A stretch of 34,212 bases of DNA from Bacteroidaceae bacterium (GCA_017483765.1 JAFUVE010000036.1:1-34212); one strand, 5' to 3'; numbered from the stretch's first letter, positions 1 to 8,336 are shown. The notes: generated from the sequence alone by a model not told the origin. A program made the numbers and translations.

Positions 1-588
1 ATTTTAATTATATCAGTGCTTTTTCTTAAGATTTTTCTCACATTCTCCAAGATTGGAATATTTAATTTTGGCGGAGGTTATGCCATGATTTCGCTGCTTC
101 AGAACGAGATCGTGAAGAAGAACCACTGGCTGACGAACGCCGAGTTTACGGACATCGTGGCCATCAGCCAGTCGACGCCCGGGCCAATCGGGATCAACAG
201 CGCCACTTACACGGGCTACACTGTGGCTATCAACGAAGGGTATCCGGAGTGGGCTGCCATCCTGAGTGCCGTCCTGGCCTCGCTGTCGGTGCTGTGGCTT
301 CCGTTTCTCGTGATGCTCTATATCAGCCGTTTTCTCATCAAGCACAGCGACTCGAAGAACGTGCATAACGTGTTTGCCGGCATCCGCCCCGTCATCGTGG
401 GTCTTATAGCCGCTGCTGCCATCCAGCTGATGACAGCGGAGAACTTCAACTCTCCCGGCGAAAGCTGGTTCGCGTTCCTCACGAGCATCATCATCTTCTG
501 CTTTGCGTTCGTGGGGGTAAGGCTGTATAAGGTGAACCCCATCCTGCTACTGGTTATTTGCGGGCTGGCAGGGCTGGCCATTTATTAG
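1..588 (+). CDS. Chromate transporter (ChrA family, half-size), 5' end cut by window
   Basis: The reading frame is open from the first base, and the first start-like codon is GTG at 16, so the true start is probably upstream of the window. About 190 residues are visible. The early FNFGGGYAM motif and the following STPGPIGINSATYTG stretch are hallmarks of the ChrA/CHR family. They are followed by hydrophobic membrane segments, the last being the C-terminal VNPILLLVICGLAGLAIY. In Bacteroidetes, CHR proteins are usually two half-length genes side by side, so the partner half is expected upstream, outside the window. The family is known as chromate/sulfate-type anion transporters of the inner membrane; the substrate here is inferred from the family name only. 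Directly after the stop come the 62-bp hairpin repeats. Confidence 0.85.
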   Translation: MLIISVLFLKIFLTFSKIGIFNFGGGYAMISLLQNEIVKKNHWLTNAEFTDIVAISQSTPGPIGINSATYTGYTVAINEGYPEWAAILSAVLASLSVLWLPFLVMLYISRFLIKHSDSKNVHNVFAGIRPVIVGLIAAAAIQLMTAENFNSPGESWFAFLTSIIIFCFAFVGVRLYKVNPILLLVICGLAGLAIY

Positions 589-605
589 TTTGAGGTTTGA
601 AGTTT

Positions 606-749
606 ATTGACATGATTTTCGGCTGCGCTCAACATAGCTCAAGCAAGCTTGGCTCTGTGTTCGCTTGCACGAAAATTATTGACATGATTCTCGGCTGCGC
701 TCAACATAGCTCAAGCAAGCTTGGCTCTGTGTTCGCTTGCACGAAAATT
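606..749. repeat. 72-bp tandem duplication carrying a 62-bp hairpin (two copies)
   Basis: Positions 606-677 and 678-749 are two copies of a 72-bp unit that differ by one base by eye. Each unit holds a 62-bp imperfect palindrome (615-676 and 687-748). The outer stem is ATTTTCG with CGAAAAT (ATTCTCG in the second copy) and the centre is CAAGCAAGCTTG. Related hairpins lie at 774-835 and 34060-34121. Confidence 0.85.
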
Positions 750-773
750 GAGATTTGAAGTTTCGCTTCGCAG

Positions 774-835
774 GATTCTGTCACGACTCAACAGTGCTCA
801 AGCGAGCGTGGCACTGTATTCGCTGCTCCAGAATC
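774..835. repeat. Diverged 62-bp hairpin repeat, third copy
   Basis: Outer stem GATTCTG (774-780) pairs perfectly with CAGAATC (829-835), and inner stem CAGTGC pairs with GCACTG. The length and central layout (CTCAAGCGAGC, then TTCGCTGCT) match the two copies just upstream, while the outer stem sequence differs. The rest of the 589-996 gene-free stretch holds short repeats and no credible gene. Confidence 0.75.
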
Positions 836-860
836 TTCGCCATCCGGATGGGTATTAAAT

Positions 861-888
861 GAAGAATGAAGAATGAAGAAAGAAGAAT
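861..888. repeat. 7-bp microsatellite (GAAGAAT x4)
   Basis: Four head-to-tail 7-bp units, GAAGAAT, GAAGAAT, GAAGAAA, GAAGAAT, lie between the hairpin repeats and the TTCTAGATT array. No coding role is visible. Confidence 0.8.
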
Positions 889-913
889 TGGCCATGCGGA
901 CGGGGGGTAGATG

Positions 914-958
914 TTCTAGACTTACTAGATTTACTAGATATTCTAGACTTTCTAGAAT
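914..958. repeat. 9-bp tandem array, consensus TTCTAGATT (5 units)
   Basis: Five contiguous 9-bp units of the form T(T/A)CTAGAnn, followed by a T run. It lies 38 bp beyond the stop codon of the minus-strand DUF2442 gene. The same family recurs at 13625-13705 and 16434-16478, each time just beyond a minus-strand stop codon. Confidence 0.85.
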
Positions 959-996
959 TTTTTTCTGAGCGTTGAGTGGGAGAATTAGATGTTTTT

Positions 997-1398
997 TTAG
1001 ACAGCAATCAACTCTCTGCCTATCTGATGAAAGGTTTCCTTTACTATTTGAAGCCGTTCATCACTGATCTTTTTTATTCCGCTGACGTATTGCGCCATCA
1101 AACTTTGGGATATTCCCATTCTCCTGGCAATTGATGACACATTCAATTCCGGGTGTTCCATGAACAACCGATATAATTCTGTGGTTTGAGGCTTTTCAAG
1201 AAACCCCTCAAAGCTGAGGTCTTCGTCCAGCTCAGGCCAGTGAATCCCGAATTCGTCCGTTTTGAAGTTCTCCAGTTGTGCCTTGTCTGCATATTTCAGA
1301 CGAGGATAGTCGGCGAATTTCTCGCAGTATTCCTGCCCTTCTTTTGTGCGAATCCAAATAGCTTTCTCTGTAGTCCAAACTCGTTCTATGTTTATCAT
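997..1398 (-). CDS. DUF2442 protein with C-terminal helix-turn-helix, probable antitoxin
   Basis: A 133-residue protein. The N-terminal half (about 1-70) has the look of DUF2442, including the HWPELDEDLSFEGFL stretch near residues 53-67. The C-terminal part (about 80-133) reads as an XRE/HTH-type DNA-binding region: SSIARRMGISQSLMAQYVSG at 88-107 fits a helix-turn-helix with its recognition helix. It is the second gene of a pair: the DUF4160 gene ends 15 bp upstream on the same strand. DUF4160 and DUF2442 genes are commonly found together and are suspected toxin-antitoxin pairs. By that reading this is the antitoxin and autorepressor, acting in the cytoplasm. The 16-bp palindrome in the shared promoter is its likely operator. 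Function is inferred from context. Confidence 0.7.
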   Translation of the reverse strand: MINIERVWTTEKAIWIRTKEGQEYCEKFADYPRLKYADKAQLENFKTDEFGIHWPELDEDLSFEGFLEKPQTTELYRLFMEHPELNVSSIARRMGISQSLMAQYVSGIKKISDERLQIVKETFHQIGRELIAV

Positions 1399-1413
1399 AT
1401 GTCTTATCCTCCT

Positions 1414-1656
1414 TTATTTTTTATTATTGTTGAAAAACGTATTCCAATGATTGCTTATGTTCTCTTCGTTTTCTTCTATAATTGATTCAATCATTTTCAG
1501 TTCTGATGACTTGAATCCATGATTGTAAACCAATGATACGGGAAAGAGATTGAATTTTGCCGCAGCACCACCCCTTGTTACGTGAATGTGAATGGGCATA
1601 TGGTCGTTTGCATAGAAAAAGAAACGATATCCAAATAGTGTAAAAATAGTTGGCAT
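1414..1656 (-). CDS. DUF4160 protein, probable toxin partner
   Basis: An 80-residue protein starting at ATG 1656 (MPTIFTLFGYRFFFYANDH). A longer frame back to a TTG at 1701 is rejected: it would cross the promoter, and DUF4160 proteins typically begin MPT with the conserved FFFYxNDHxPxHxHV motif. Here that motif lies near residues 12-26, and a tryptophan-containing C-terminus (HWNTFF) follows. It leads a two-gene unit with the DUF2442 gene, and the 5' leader is very short (about 10 nt from the predicted start point). DUF4160 has no activity that I can name with certainty. The toxin role is inferred from gene order and autoregulation-like promoter architecture. Confidence 0.7.
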   Translation of the reverse strand: MPTIFTLFGYRFFFYANDHMPIHIHVTRGGAAAKFNLFPVSLVYNHGFKSSELKMIESIIEENEENISNHWNTFFNNNKK

Positions 1657-1670
1657 ATTAGGTTTTTCTG

Positions 1671-1702
1671 CAAATATAGGTAATAAATTTATTACATGCA
1701 AA
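1671..1702 (-). promoter_or_regulatory. Bacteroidetes promoter of the DUF4160/DUF2442 pair with embedded palindromic operator
   Basis: On the minus strand, TTTG (1699-1702) is followed by a 20-nt spacer and TATATTTG (1671-1678), an exact fit to the Bacteroidetes -33/-7 pattern. The spacer contains GTAATAAATTTATTAC (1680-1695), a perfect 16-bp palindrome placed where a bound repressor would block polymerase. Confidence 0.75.
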
Positions 1703-1741
1703 TTTTTTTTGAAAATTATTTTTTTTATTTTTAATATCGCT

Positions 1742-1769
1742 AAAAAAAGCCCGGCTGTTGGCCGGGCTT
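1742..1769 (-). terminator. Intrinsic terminator of the 1999-residue gene
   Basis: Perfect 9-bp stem AAGCCCGGC (1747-1755) / GCCGGGCTT (1761-1769) with a 5-nt loop. On the minus strand it is followed by a run of seven T. It lies 31 bp beyond the stop of the large secreted protein. Confidence 0.9.
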
Positions 1770-1800
1770 CTTTATGATAGAATCAAAAGATTCGTGATCG

Positions 1801-4800
1801 TTACTTGCGGATGATGAGCTTCTTTCCGTCTACGATGTAGATTCCACCGTTGACAACAGTGCTAACCTTGCGTCCGGAGATATCGAATACCTTACCGTTG
1901 CGCAGAGCCTCGTCGAGGTTGGTAGCGAAGCTGTTTGCATCCGTGTTGATGCGGTTGATACCTACAGGCACATCCTCGATGGTCACCTTGAAGTTCTTCA
2001 GGTGAGCGTTCTCAACCGTGTAGAAGAACTCGAATCCGTCCTCATCTACTGGCTTAGAAGTGTAAGAGTAGTTGTATGTCTTACCTTCAGTAGTAGTGAT
2101 AACAGAGTTCATGACGATCTTGCCCTCCTCGTCCATGCCGAGCGTAGCCTCGACGTGAGAGTTGTTCATGTCGGTCATGAATGTGCTCCAATCGTAGTCG
2201 TTCTGGAGAGTAGTAGCATCGTAAGAAGAGCCCCATCCGTAGTTGTCGCAACGGATAGCTCCGAACTCGTCATCACCAGCACCGTATTTACCAATGTTCG
2301 GCTTCTGAGTGACGTAGAGCCAGTTGTGCCAGTTTTCTCCACCGTCGTTGTAGTTGTCGAAGGAGATGAATGCGGTCTGTCCCTTAGTCAGGTTGTAGAA
2401 GTCAGAGAAGTCCTGCCACCAGCCTGTGCTGTTGTCTTCAGCACCGATAGAAGTAGGATCGTCGAATACAGCCTCCACCTTGACGTCAGCAGCCGGCATG
2501 GTGAATGAGTAAGTTCCGTCTTCATTCTGAGTGAGCTCGAGGTCAATGTCTGTAGCAGCAGCCATAGCCATTCCACTGAGCTTGACGCCTGCGCCAGTAT
2601 CCTCAGTTCCGTCTTCCTGCGTGTAGAACGCACGGATGCTCTTGAGGTTGTAGCCTTCATCCGGAGTAACGGTGAGCGTCACGGTCTTGCCTTCAGCAAC
2701 TCTTGTGTAGTCAGCCTCAACAGTACCGTTTGCAGTCTCAGCGATGTCAACGTTGTATCCCTGCGGGAAGTTCACGTCGATCTCCACGAGCACAGCGTCA
2801 GTCTCGTTAGCGTATGCCCAGTAAGTCTTCACTACGTCGACACCACCGTTGATGTTGTAAGTGAAGTACTTTCCGTCGGCAGTAGTGAGGTCAGTGCCTT
2901 CCTGGATCTTCACACTTACCGGTGATTTCGGGTTTCCGGTCCAGTTAGCGTGGTCACCTTCAGCATTACGCCATCCGTCGAATGGAGCCCAGTTAGCCAC
3001 GAAGCTTCCGTCAGATGGATTGTATCCGTAGATTTCCATAGCCTCGTCGCCGAGAGTCTTGAATCCGAGTGTGCTGACAATCTGTGTGATTTCGTCCTCG
3101 GTGAGCTCAACAGTCTTCTTGGTGTAGTCACCTTCCTCAGCCGTGTACTCAACATCCTTGACGATGGTAGCCACGATGTTGCGCTCAATTGGAGGAACAG
3201 GCACATACTTGAGTGTGAATGTCACCTTCTGCTCAGCGTTAGTAGTCGTGTTGATGAATACGAGCGTTCCAGTGTACTCAGCCGGCTCTTCGGTATTGCC
3301 AGGATATCCGCCCATGTAGAAGATGTTGGCATTTTCGGCATCGTCCTGGAGGTAGAAGTAAGCGTCGGTACTCCATCCCATAGCATTGCCTTCAGCGTCG
3401 CGCCATCCGTCGGTATCACCACGTACGTTGTCGGCACGCGTTCCGTCAGGATATTCAGCCACGACCTTGATACCCGGAGGCACAGCGCCAATAAGCTGGT
3501 AGATAGCATCGATGTCCACCTCAACCGGTATTCCTTCGTAGTAAGATCCGCAGAAGCTCTCCACAGTGTAAGCTGTCGGGTCGAACGGATTGAGGATGAT
3601 GCTCTCGATAGTACCTTCAGATGAACCCCATCCAGTCTTGATGGCGTTCAAGTGAACATATTCGTACTCAGAGAGGTCAACGTCAACATATCCTTCCTCT
3701 CCAATCGTTGGCTGGAGTTCAGTCCAGATAGTAGTGTCTTCCTGACGGTTGAACATCACTCTGAACTGCATACCCGGCGTACCGGTGATACGCATAGTCT
3801 GAGCGCCAGTGATGTCAGCATAGTCCGTGTTGGTCACGTTTCCGCTTCCGTATACGGTCTTTCCAGCACCAAAGTTACCAGGTATAGGATCAGCATCCCA
3901 GTAAGGATTCTCGTTGTTGACCTTTGCATAGTCGTCGAATCCGTTCCATCCCTTGAACATATCCTGAGTGAGAGGCGTGTTCTTGTACTCGCCCGGCTCG
4001 TTCTTGGTCGGTTTCTCCTTGAAGATAGCGATAACAGTCACGTTTCCAGCCGGCATAACGAATGAGTATCCGGTCTCAGTCTCCGTGGTAGCGATATCCT
4101 CTTCGCCGAGATCCATAACCTTCTCGCCAGTCTCCTCATCAGTAGACCATGTGAAGGTGTTGACAGTGATTTCGTCGAACTCGAATCCTTCGTCCGGAGT
4201 GAGTGTGATGTTCACTGTGGTGCCTTCTACAGCCGTAGTGACGTCAGTTGTAGCTGTACCGTTCTCAGCCTGTGCCACGATTTCATATTCCTCAGGCACA
4301 GCCTCGACCATCATGTCCTTGAACGAGAACCAGCTTACGTTGCTTCCGTTTCCTACGTTGAATGTGATCTTGAGGTTACCCTCATCGTCCGCATTACCGG
4401 TAGCAGTGAATGTTCCGATGTGGAATGTGTAGTTGTTTGCAGCATTTCCAACGACTGTGGTCTCTCCGTTCGTCACGTCAATTCCGTCGCCGTCGCCTAC
4501 AGTGAGTGTGATACCCTCCTCAGCCGGAGTGGTTCCAGTGTCGTAAACACGAGCGAGAACAGTAGCAGTGTAAGCCTTACCAGCCTCGAGACCCGTCATA
4601 GTAGCTTGGATGTTTGTTGCTCCAAGAGAGTTGCCGTCGCCAGTCCAGTACTCGAAGAACGGGTTCGGGAATGAGCCGTCGTTTCCTTCAGTACTCCACG
4701 TGTTGATGTAGAGGCTCTTGGTGTAGTCAGCAGCCTGCTCGCCACCGATAGTCCATGCAGAGAGGAGTACGTCGTCGATGTTGTTAGCAGAATGCCATCC

Positions 4801-7800
4801 TGTGCTGTACGCCAGGTCGGAAGTAAGCGTAGACATGATGGCCTCGTCGAGTGTGCCCTCGTCGTAAGCCTGTTTCCACGTGCCATAAACGGCGTCGTAA
4901 GCCTCCTGGGTGTAGACGTTGGTCTTGTCGAGAACGGCAGCCATCTTGTTGAAGTACTCGCTTGCAGCGGCATACTTGTTGGCCTTGACTGCAGCAGCGT
5001 TGATTGCGTCGATAGCAGCCTGATACTCTTCAGCCGTGTCGTAGAGCTTGTTGTTGTCTGCAACAGTCTGAGCCACCTCGTCCTTAACGGCCTGAGGAAT
5101 GTCCTGCTCAGCAGCCTGCTCAGCAGCAGCCACGGCAGCAGCGAGTGCGTCCTTCGCATTAACGGTTGCAGTCACGCCCTTGAGCTGGATGATGTGCCAG
5201 TTGGTGGACTGAGAAGTCTTGGTCATCGCCAGTTTCACCTCTCCGTTGGAGCCCACCTCAACACCGTCGATAACAACGGTCTCAGGACCGTCAGGGTTGA
5301 AGTTGTCGGCATACCAGATAGCGATTTCGTCGCCGTAAGTTCCTTCAGAAGTTGTAGCAGTGAGGCTTACACCTGTGTTCTCAGTGATTTTGTCTCCTGC
5401 ATTATACTCAGAGTTTGTAGCTGTGGTGAGGTCACCAGTGAAAGCCATAGAACCGAATCCACGGTTGAATGTGAATGCAGCAGCACCGTAGAGCTCAATC
5501 TTGTATGTGCCAGGAGCGAGTCCTTTAACAGTCTGATAGAGCATGTCGCCCGTGTTGGCGCAGCCGGCTCCGTCATAGAATTCACAGCATGCCACTGTTG
5601 CACCAGTGTTGGTGGTCACCTGAGGAGCTGCCCAACCAACAGCTGCTGCCGTTGTGCCTGCTTTCGGTGTTCCATCGTCGTTGAACTGTGTGTTAGGTGT
5701 ACACCAGTTGCTTGCATTGGTCAGTGCAGCGAACGAGCTGGTCATGTCGGTCTCGAGCATGATGACCTTCTCCTCGAACTCAGCAGTCACAGTGACGGCG
5801 CTTGCCGGCATGGTGAATGTGTTGTCCTCAGCGATGGTCACAGTGTTGCCATCAGCGTCGACAGCGGATACAGACTTGAAGTCGTAACCTGTAGCCGGAG
5901 TGATGGTGAGTGTAACCTTGTCAGCTTCGAATGCCTGTTCAGCCGGGTCGGAAGTAACGGTACCGTTCTCAGCATTGATCGTGATGGCATAAGCCTTCTC
6001 GAATGTAGCAGAAACAGTGACGTTCGCCTGCGGCATGGTGAAAGTGTAGTCGTCAGCCACCGGCACGTCGATTTCCTCGGTTGTGACGATGTCCTCAGCA
6101 CCTTCCTCAGTTGCCGGAGTGACAGTAGTCTTGGTGTAAGACGCTTTCACTTCCTTTGCAGCATATCCTTCGGCAGGCTCCACTGTGAGGGTCACCTTGT
6201 CTCCGAACTTAGCCTCAGTGAGGTCAGCGCTTACAGATCCGTTCTCAGCCTCGTTGACCGTGACTGTGTAGCTGTCGAGCTCACCAGTCTTCTCGAGAAC
6301 AACATAGTCGAGATAAGATGTAGAGTTCCAAGTTCCGTTGTTTACGATGGCGATACCGTCGCAAGCCGGGATAGAAACGTCCTCGAGCACTTTCTCGATG
6401 TTCTCAGTTCCTGCGTTCTGCCAAGTCACAACAGCTCCAGTGGGGTTAGGTGTGCCTCCAGAGATATAGGATATTCCCATATCCTCACCTCCGCTGCGGC
6501 GTGCCTTACCCACGATGGTCACCTTGTACTTACCCGCTTCGATAGGCTCATTTGCTGTGAAGCGGGTGCTGGCAGCATGTCCCCATGCAGAACCATTTGA
6601 ATATGTTGTTCCTCCAGCAGTTGTAGCAGCCGCCTTTGATGCCGTCATCTTCTCAATCTCAAAGAAATATGAGATGTCGCTAGGCATGTAGTCAGCCACG
6701 AAGTTCTGGTCCATGTTGCTGATTTCCATTCCGTACTCGGCGTTGACATTTTCATACCAATATCCGTCAGAGCCCTTCATGTACTTGCTCCAGTATACGG
6801 TAGTTGTCTCGTCGTCGAAGAGTGTGCCTTCAGCCAGGTCTACCGTCTCCTCGTCTCCGATAGCCGCCTTGACGGTGTAGTTGAAAGTAGGAATTTCCTG
6901 GAACGTGACGGTCACGACCGTGCTTCCGTCCGCAGCGATGGTTGCCCCTTCCGAGTCGTCAGACACGTACTCGTACTTCTTGGTGCCGTCCTCGTTCTTG
7001 AACTTCGCTTTGTCGGCGTCAAGCAGTGTGATGGATTCTCCCACGTCGCTTGTACGTACGTCAGCCTCCTTGATTTCTTCTCCGTCGCATACATATTTGA
7101 CGGTGTAGTTGGCCGTCGGCACGTTGTAGTCGCCTTCAGTTGTTGTGATGAGCAGGTTGTCGAATGAGTCAGCACGGTCTGTGTTCGTGCCCACTCCATA
7201 AGCGAAATGCTCAAACTTGGCGATAGGGTTCGTGTTGGTCATTGCAGCCGTGAACGTTGCAGTCGCATTCAGATTTGAACAAGTCACAACGGTTGTGATG
7301 AGCTTCTGCTTGTAGTCCACAGTGATTTCGAAATGCGTAGCGCGGTCATAAATAGGCTTATTGCTGTTATGTGCGCCAATGAGTCCGCTCATGTCGATGT
7401 TGAGCGTGTTGGCATTCTGTCCTTTTCCGTCCCAACGCGCGTGCTGGAAAGTTGCGATGTATTCGCCTTCAGCGTCAACAAGACGGAAACCAGAACCCAT
7501 GTTCTGCTTGTTTCCCCATGCCTTGTCGAATGAGATTTTCACCACGTCCTTTCGGCCAGCATACTGCTCCTCAGGTATAACTACGGTGTTGGTCTCATCT
7601 ACCGTGCGAAGGACTTCTTGGTCGACGTAGGATGATCCGCTGATGCTAGTTTGATTGACAGCACCTGTGATGACACCTCTGACCGGTGCAGTGCTGAAAT
7701 CAATATCCGCATTCGTTGTCACGTCGCCTGTATCAGCGAATGCTTTAGGGCAGAACAACGTGAGCGCCACCAACATCATAAAAGAATAAAACTTCTTCAT
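1801..7800 (-). CDS. Giant secreted repeat protein (1999 aa) with T9SS sorting tail
   Basis: A signal peptide is clear (MKKFYSFMMLVALTLFCPKA, cleavage near AFA-DTG). There are at least four bacterial-repeat modules of the InlB/Flg_new kind, each with xENGxV, a TPxxGY turn and a closing FTMPAxxVTVxAxF strand, near residues 508-600, 601-676, 1170-1263 and 1682-1781. A helical, alanine-rich FIVAR-like region lies near 877-990. Galactose-binding-like beta stretches fill the rest. The last 30 residues (VFDISGRKV, then GGIYIVDGKKLIIRK) match the type A T9SS C-terminal sorting domain. I see no catalytic motif. It is likely exported across the outer membrane and attached to the surface or released, as an adhesin or glycan-binding scaffold. 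It has its own promoter, a leader of about 270 nt, and a terminator. Confidence 0.8.
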   Translation of the reverse strand: MKKFYSFMMLVALTLFCPKAFADTGDVTTNADIDFSTAPVRGVITGAVNQTSISGSSYVDQEVLRTVDETNTVVIPEEQYAGRKDVVKISFDKAWGNKQNMGSGFRLVDAEGEYIATFQHARWDGKGQNANTLNIDMSGLIGAHNSNKPIYDRATHFEITVDYKQKLITTVVTCSNLNATATFTAAMTNTNPIAKFEHFAYGVGTNTDRADSFDNLLITTTEGDYNVPTANYTVKYVCDGEEIKEADVRTSDVGESITLLDADKAKFKNEDGTKKYEYVSDDSEGATIAADGSTVVTVTFQEIPTFNYTVKAAIGDEETVDLAEGTLFDDETTTVYWSKYMKGSDGYWYENVNAEYGMEISNMDQNFVADYMPSDISYFFEIEKMTASKAAATTAGGTTYSNGSAWGHAASTRFTANEPIEAGKYKVTIVGKARRSGGEDMGISYISGGTPNPTGAVVTWQNAGTENIEKVLEDVSIPACDGIAIVNNGTWNSTSYLDYVVLEKTGELDSYTVTVNEAENGSVSADLTEAKFGDKVTLTVEPAEGYAAKEVKASYTKTTVTPATEEGAEDIVTTEEIDVPVADDYTFTMPQANVTVSATFEKAYAITINAENGTVTSDPAEQAFEADKVTLTITPATGYDFKSVSAVDADGNTVTIAEDNTFTMPASAVTVTAEFEEKVIMLETDMTSSFAALTNASNWCTPNTQFNDDGTPKAGTTAAAVGWAAPQVTTNTGATVACCEFYDGAGCANTGDMLYQTVKGLAPGTYKIELYGAAAFTFNRGFGSMAFTGDLTTATNSEYNAGDKITENTGVSLTATTSEGTYGDEIAIWYADNFNPDGPETVVIDGVEVGSNGEVKLAMTKTSQSTNWHIIQLKGVTATVNAKDALAAAVAAAEQAAEQDIPQAVKDEVAQTVADNNKLYDTAEEYQAAIDAINAAAVKANKYAAASEYFNKMAAVLDKTNVYTQEAYDAVYGTWKQAYDEGTLDEAIMSTLTSDLAYSTGWHSANNIDDVLLSAWTIGGEQAADYTKSLYINTWSTEGNDGSFPNPFFEYWTGDGNSLGATNIQATMTGLEAGKAYTATVLARVYDTGTTPAEEGITLTVGDGDGIDVTNGETTVVGNAANNYTFHIGTFTATGNADDEGNLKITFNVGNGSNVSWFSFKDMMVEAVPEEYEIVAQAENGTATTDVTTAVEGTTVNITLTPDEGFEFDEITVNTFTWSTDEETGEKVMDLGEEDIATTETETGYSFVMPAGNVTVIAIFKEKPTKNEPGEYKNTPLTQDMFKGWNGFDDYAKVNNENPYWDADPIPGNFGAGKTVYGSGNVTNTDYADITGAQTMRITGTPGMQFRVMFNRQEDTTIWTELQPTIGEEGYVDVDLSEYEYVHLNAIKTGWGSSEGTIESIILNPFDPTAYTVESFCGSYYEGIPVEVDIDAIYQLIGAVPPGIKVVAEYPDGTRADNVRGDTDGWRDAEGNAMGWSTDAYFYLQDDAENANIFYMGGYPGNTEEPAEYTGTLVFINTTTNAEQKVTFTLKYVPVPPIERNIVATIVKDVEYTAEEGDYTKKTVELTEDEITQIVSTLGFKTLGDEAMEIYGYNPSDGSFVANWAPFDGWRNAEGDHANWTGNPKSPVSVKIQEGTDLTTADGKYFTYNINGGVDVVKTYWAYANETDAVLVEIDVNFPQGYNVDIAETANGTVEADYTRVAEGKTVTLTVTPDEGYNLKSIRAFYTQEDGTEDTGAGVKLSGMAMAAATDIDLELTQNEDGTYSFTMPAADVKVEAVFDDPTSIGAEDNSTGWWQDFSDFYNLTKGQTAFISFDNYNDGGENWHNWLYVTQKPNIGKYGAGDDEFGAIRCDNYGWGSSYDATTLQNDYDWSTFMTDMNNSHVEATLGMDEEGKIVMNSVITTTEGKTYNYSYTSKPVDEDGFEFFYTVENAHLKNFKVTIEDVPVGINRINTDANSFATNLDEALRNGKVFDISGRKVSTVVNGGIYIVDGKKLIIRK

Positions 7801-8069
7801 AAAGTAGTGTTTTTGTTAATTAAAATAAGTCTGCGCTCCGGCTTGTCTGCGCTGACATTTTGTTTTAAGGCGGGCACAAGCGTTACAGTGTGCCTCTTTT
7901 TTGTGTTTTGGTCGGAAATGCAAGCCGTTTTAGTCTCCCAGTCTTAGTGGTAAGACCACTCCCGACATCAGTTAGTCTTAGTTTTTTCTGGAAATTAGTT
8001 GTTTTTTTAGATTTTTAGTTAGTATTCGTTTTATTTAAATCAGCTTAGATTTCTCTAAATAGTAAAAGA
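7801..8069 (-). promoter_or_regulatory. Long structured 5' leader of the 1999-residue gene
   Basis: From the predicted start point near 8069 to the ATG the leader is about 270 nt. It contains two mutually exclusive hairpins sharing bases: GTCTTA/TAAGAC (7941-7946 with 7951-7956) and AGTGGT/ACCACT (7946-7951 with 7955-7960). It also holds a GGCACA/TGTGCC pair and a repeated 8-mer (GTCTGCGC on the plus strand near 7830-7850). No known riboswitch class is recognised. Confidence 0.4.
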
Positions 8070-8074
8070 ATGTG

Positions 8075-8106
8075 TAAAGTTATGAAATTTATTTAAAAAA
8101 AACAAA
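8075..8106 (-). promoter_or_regulatory. Probable promoter of the 1999-residue gene
   Basis: On the minus strand TTTG (8103-8106), a 20-nt spacer, and TAACTTTA (8075-8082) give a one-mismatch fit to the Bacteroidetes TTTG-N20-TAnnTTTG pattern in an A/T-rich stretch. Confidence 0.55.
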
Positions 8107-8164
8107 CTTTATGCTTTTTTTTTGTTTTTTATGCTGATTTTGTATATTTTGGTGTGTTTTTTTT

Positions 8165-8336
8165 GTTGGCTCGGTTTTTTATGAAGACGAGAAGACAAGA
8201 AGACGAGAAGACAAGACGATAGTCATCTGACGGACATACATAAAGTAATCAATGGTCTTTACACCCCCTTCGGTTCCCCCGTTATCGGGGGACAGAAACC
8301 CTACAGTTAACAGAAGGTGAGGCAAGTTATTTTTTT
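8165..8336 (+). mobile_element. MITE-like repeat element, copy A (172 bp)
   Basis: The right end GAGGCAAGTTATTTTTTT (8319-8336) is intact, while the left end (GTTGGCTCGG) is a decayed form of GTTGCCTCG. The core GAAGACGAGAAGACAAGACG is shared with copies at 10083-10193 and 21054-21186, and TGACGGACATACATAAAGTA is shared with the 21-kb copy. A perfect CCCCCG/CGGGGG hairpin (8276-8291) is private to this copy. A 13-codon frame, ATG 8181 to TAG 8222, lies inside. Confidence 0.65.

Noticed and set aside
606-958. Possible CRISPR array
   Set aside because: Repeats are directly adjacent or hairpin-like, without unique spacers of uniform size, and no cas genes are nearby.
1657-1701. TTG start for the DUF4160 protein
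   Set aside because: Runs through the -7 element and the palindrome; the family start motif MPT is at 1656.
4792-6600. 602-codon open frame on the plus strand
   Set aside because: Exactly antisense to the 1999-residue gene. Its Ser/Val/Cys/Arg-rich product has no domain or signal peptide, and the codon bias of the real gene explains the lack of stops.
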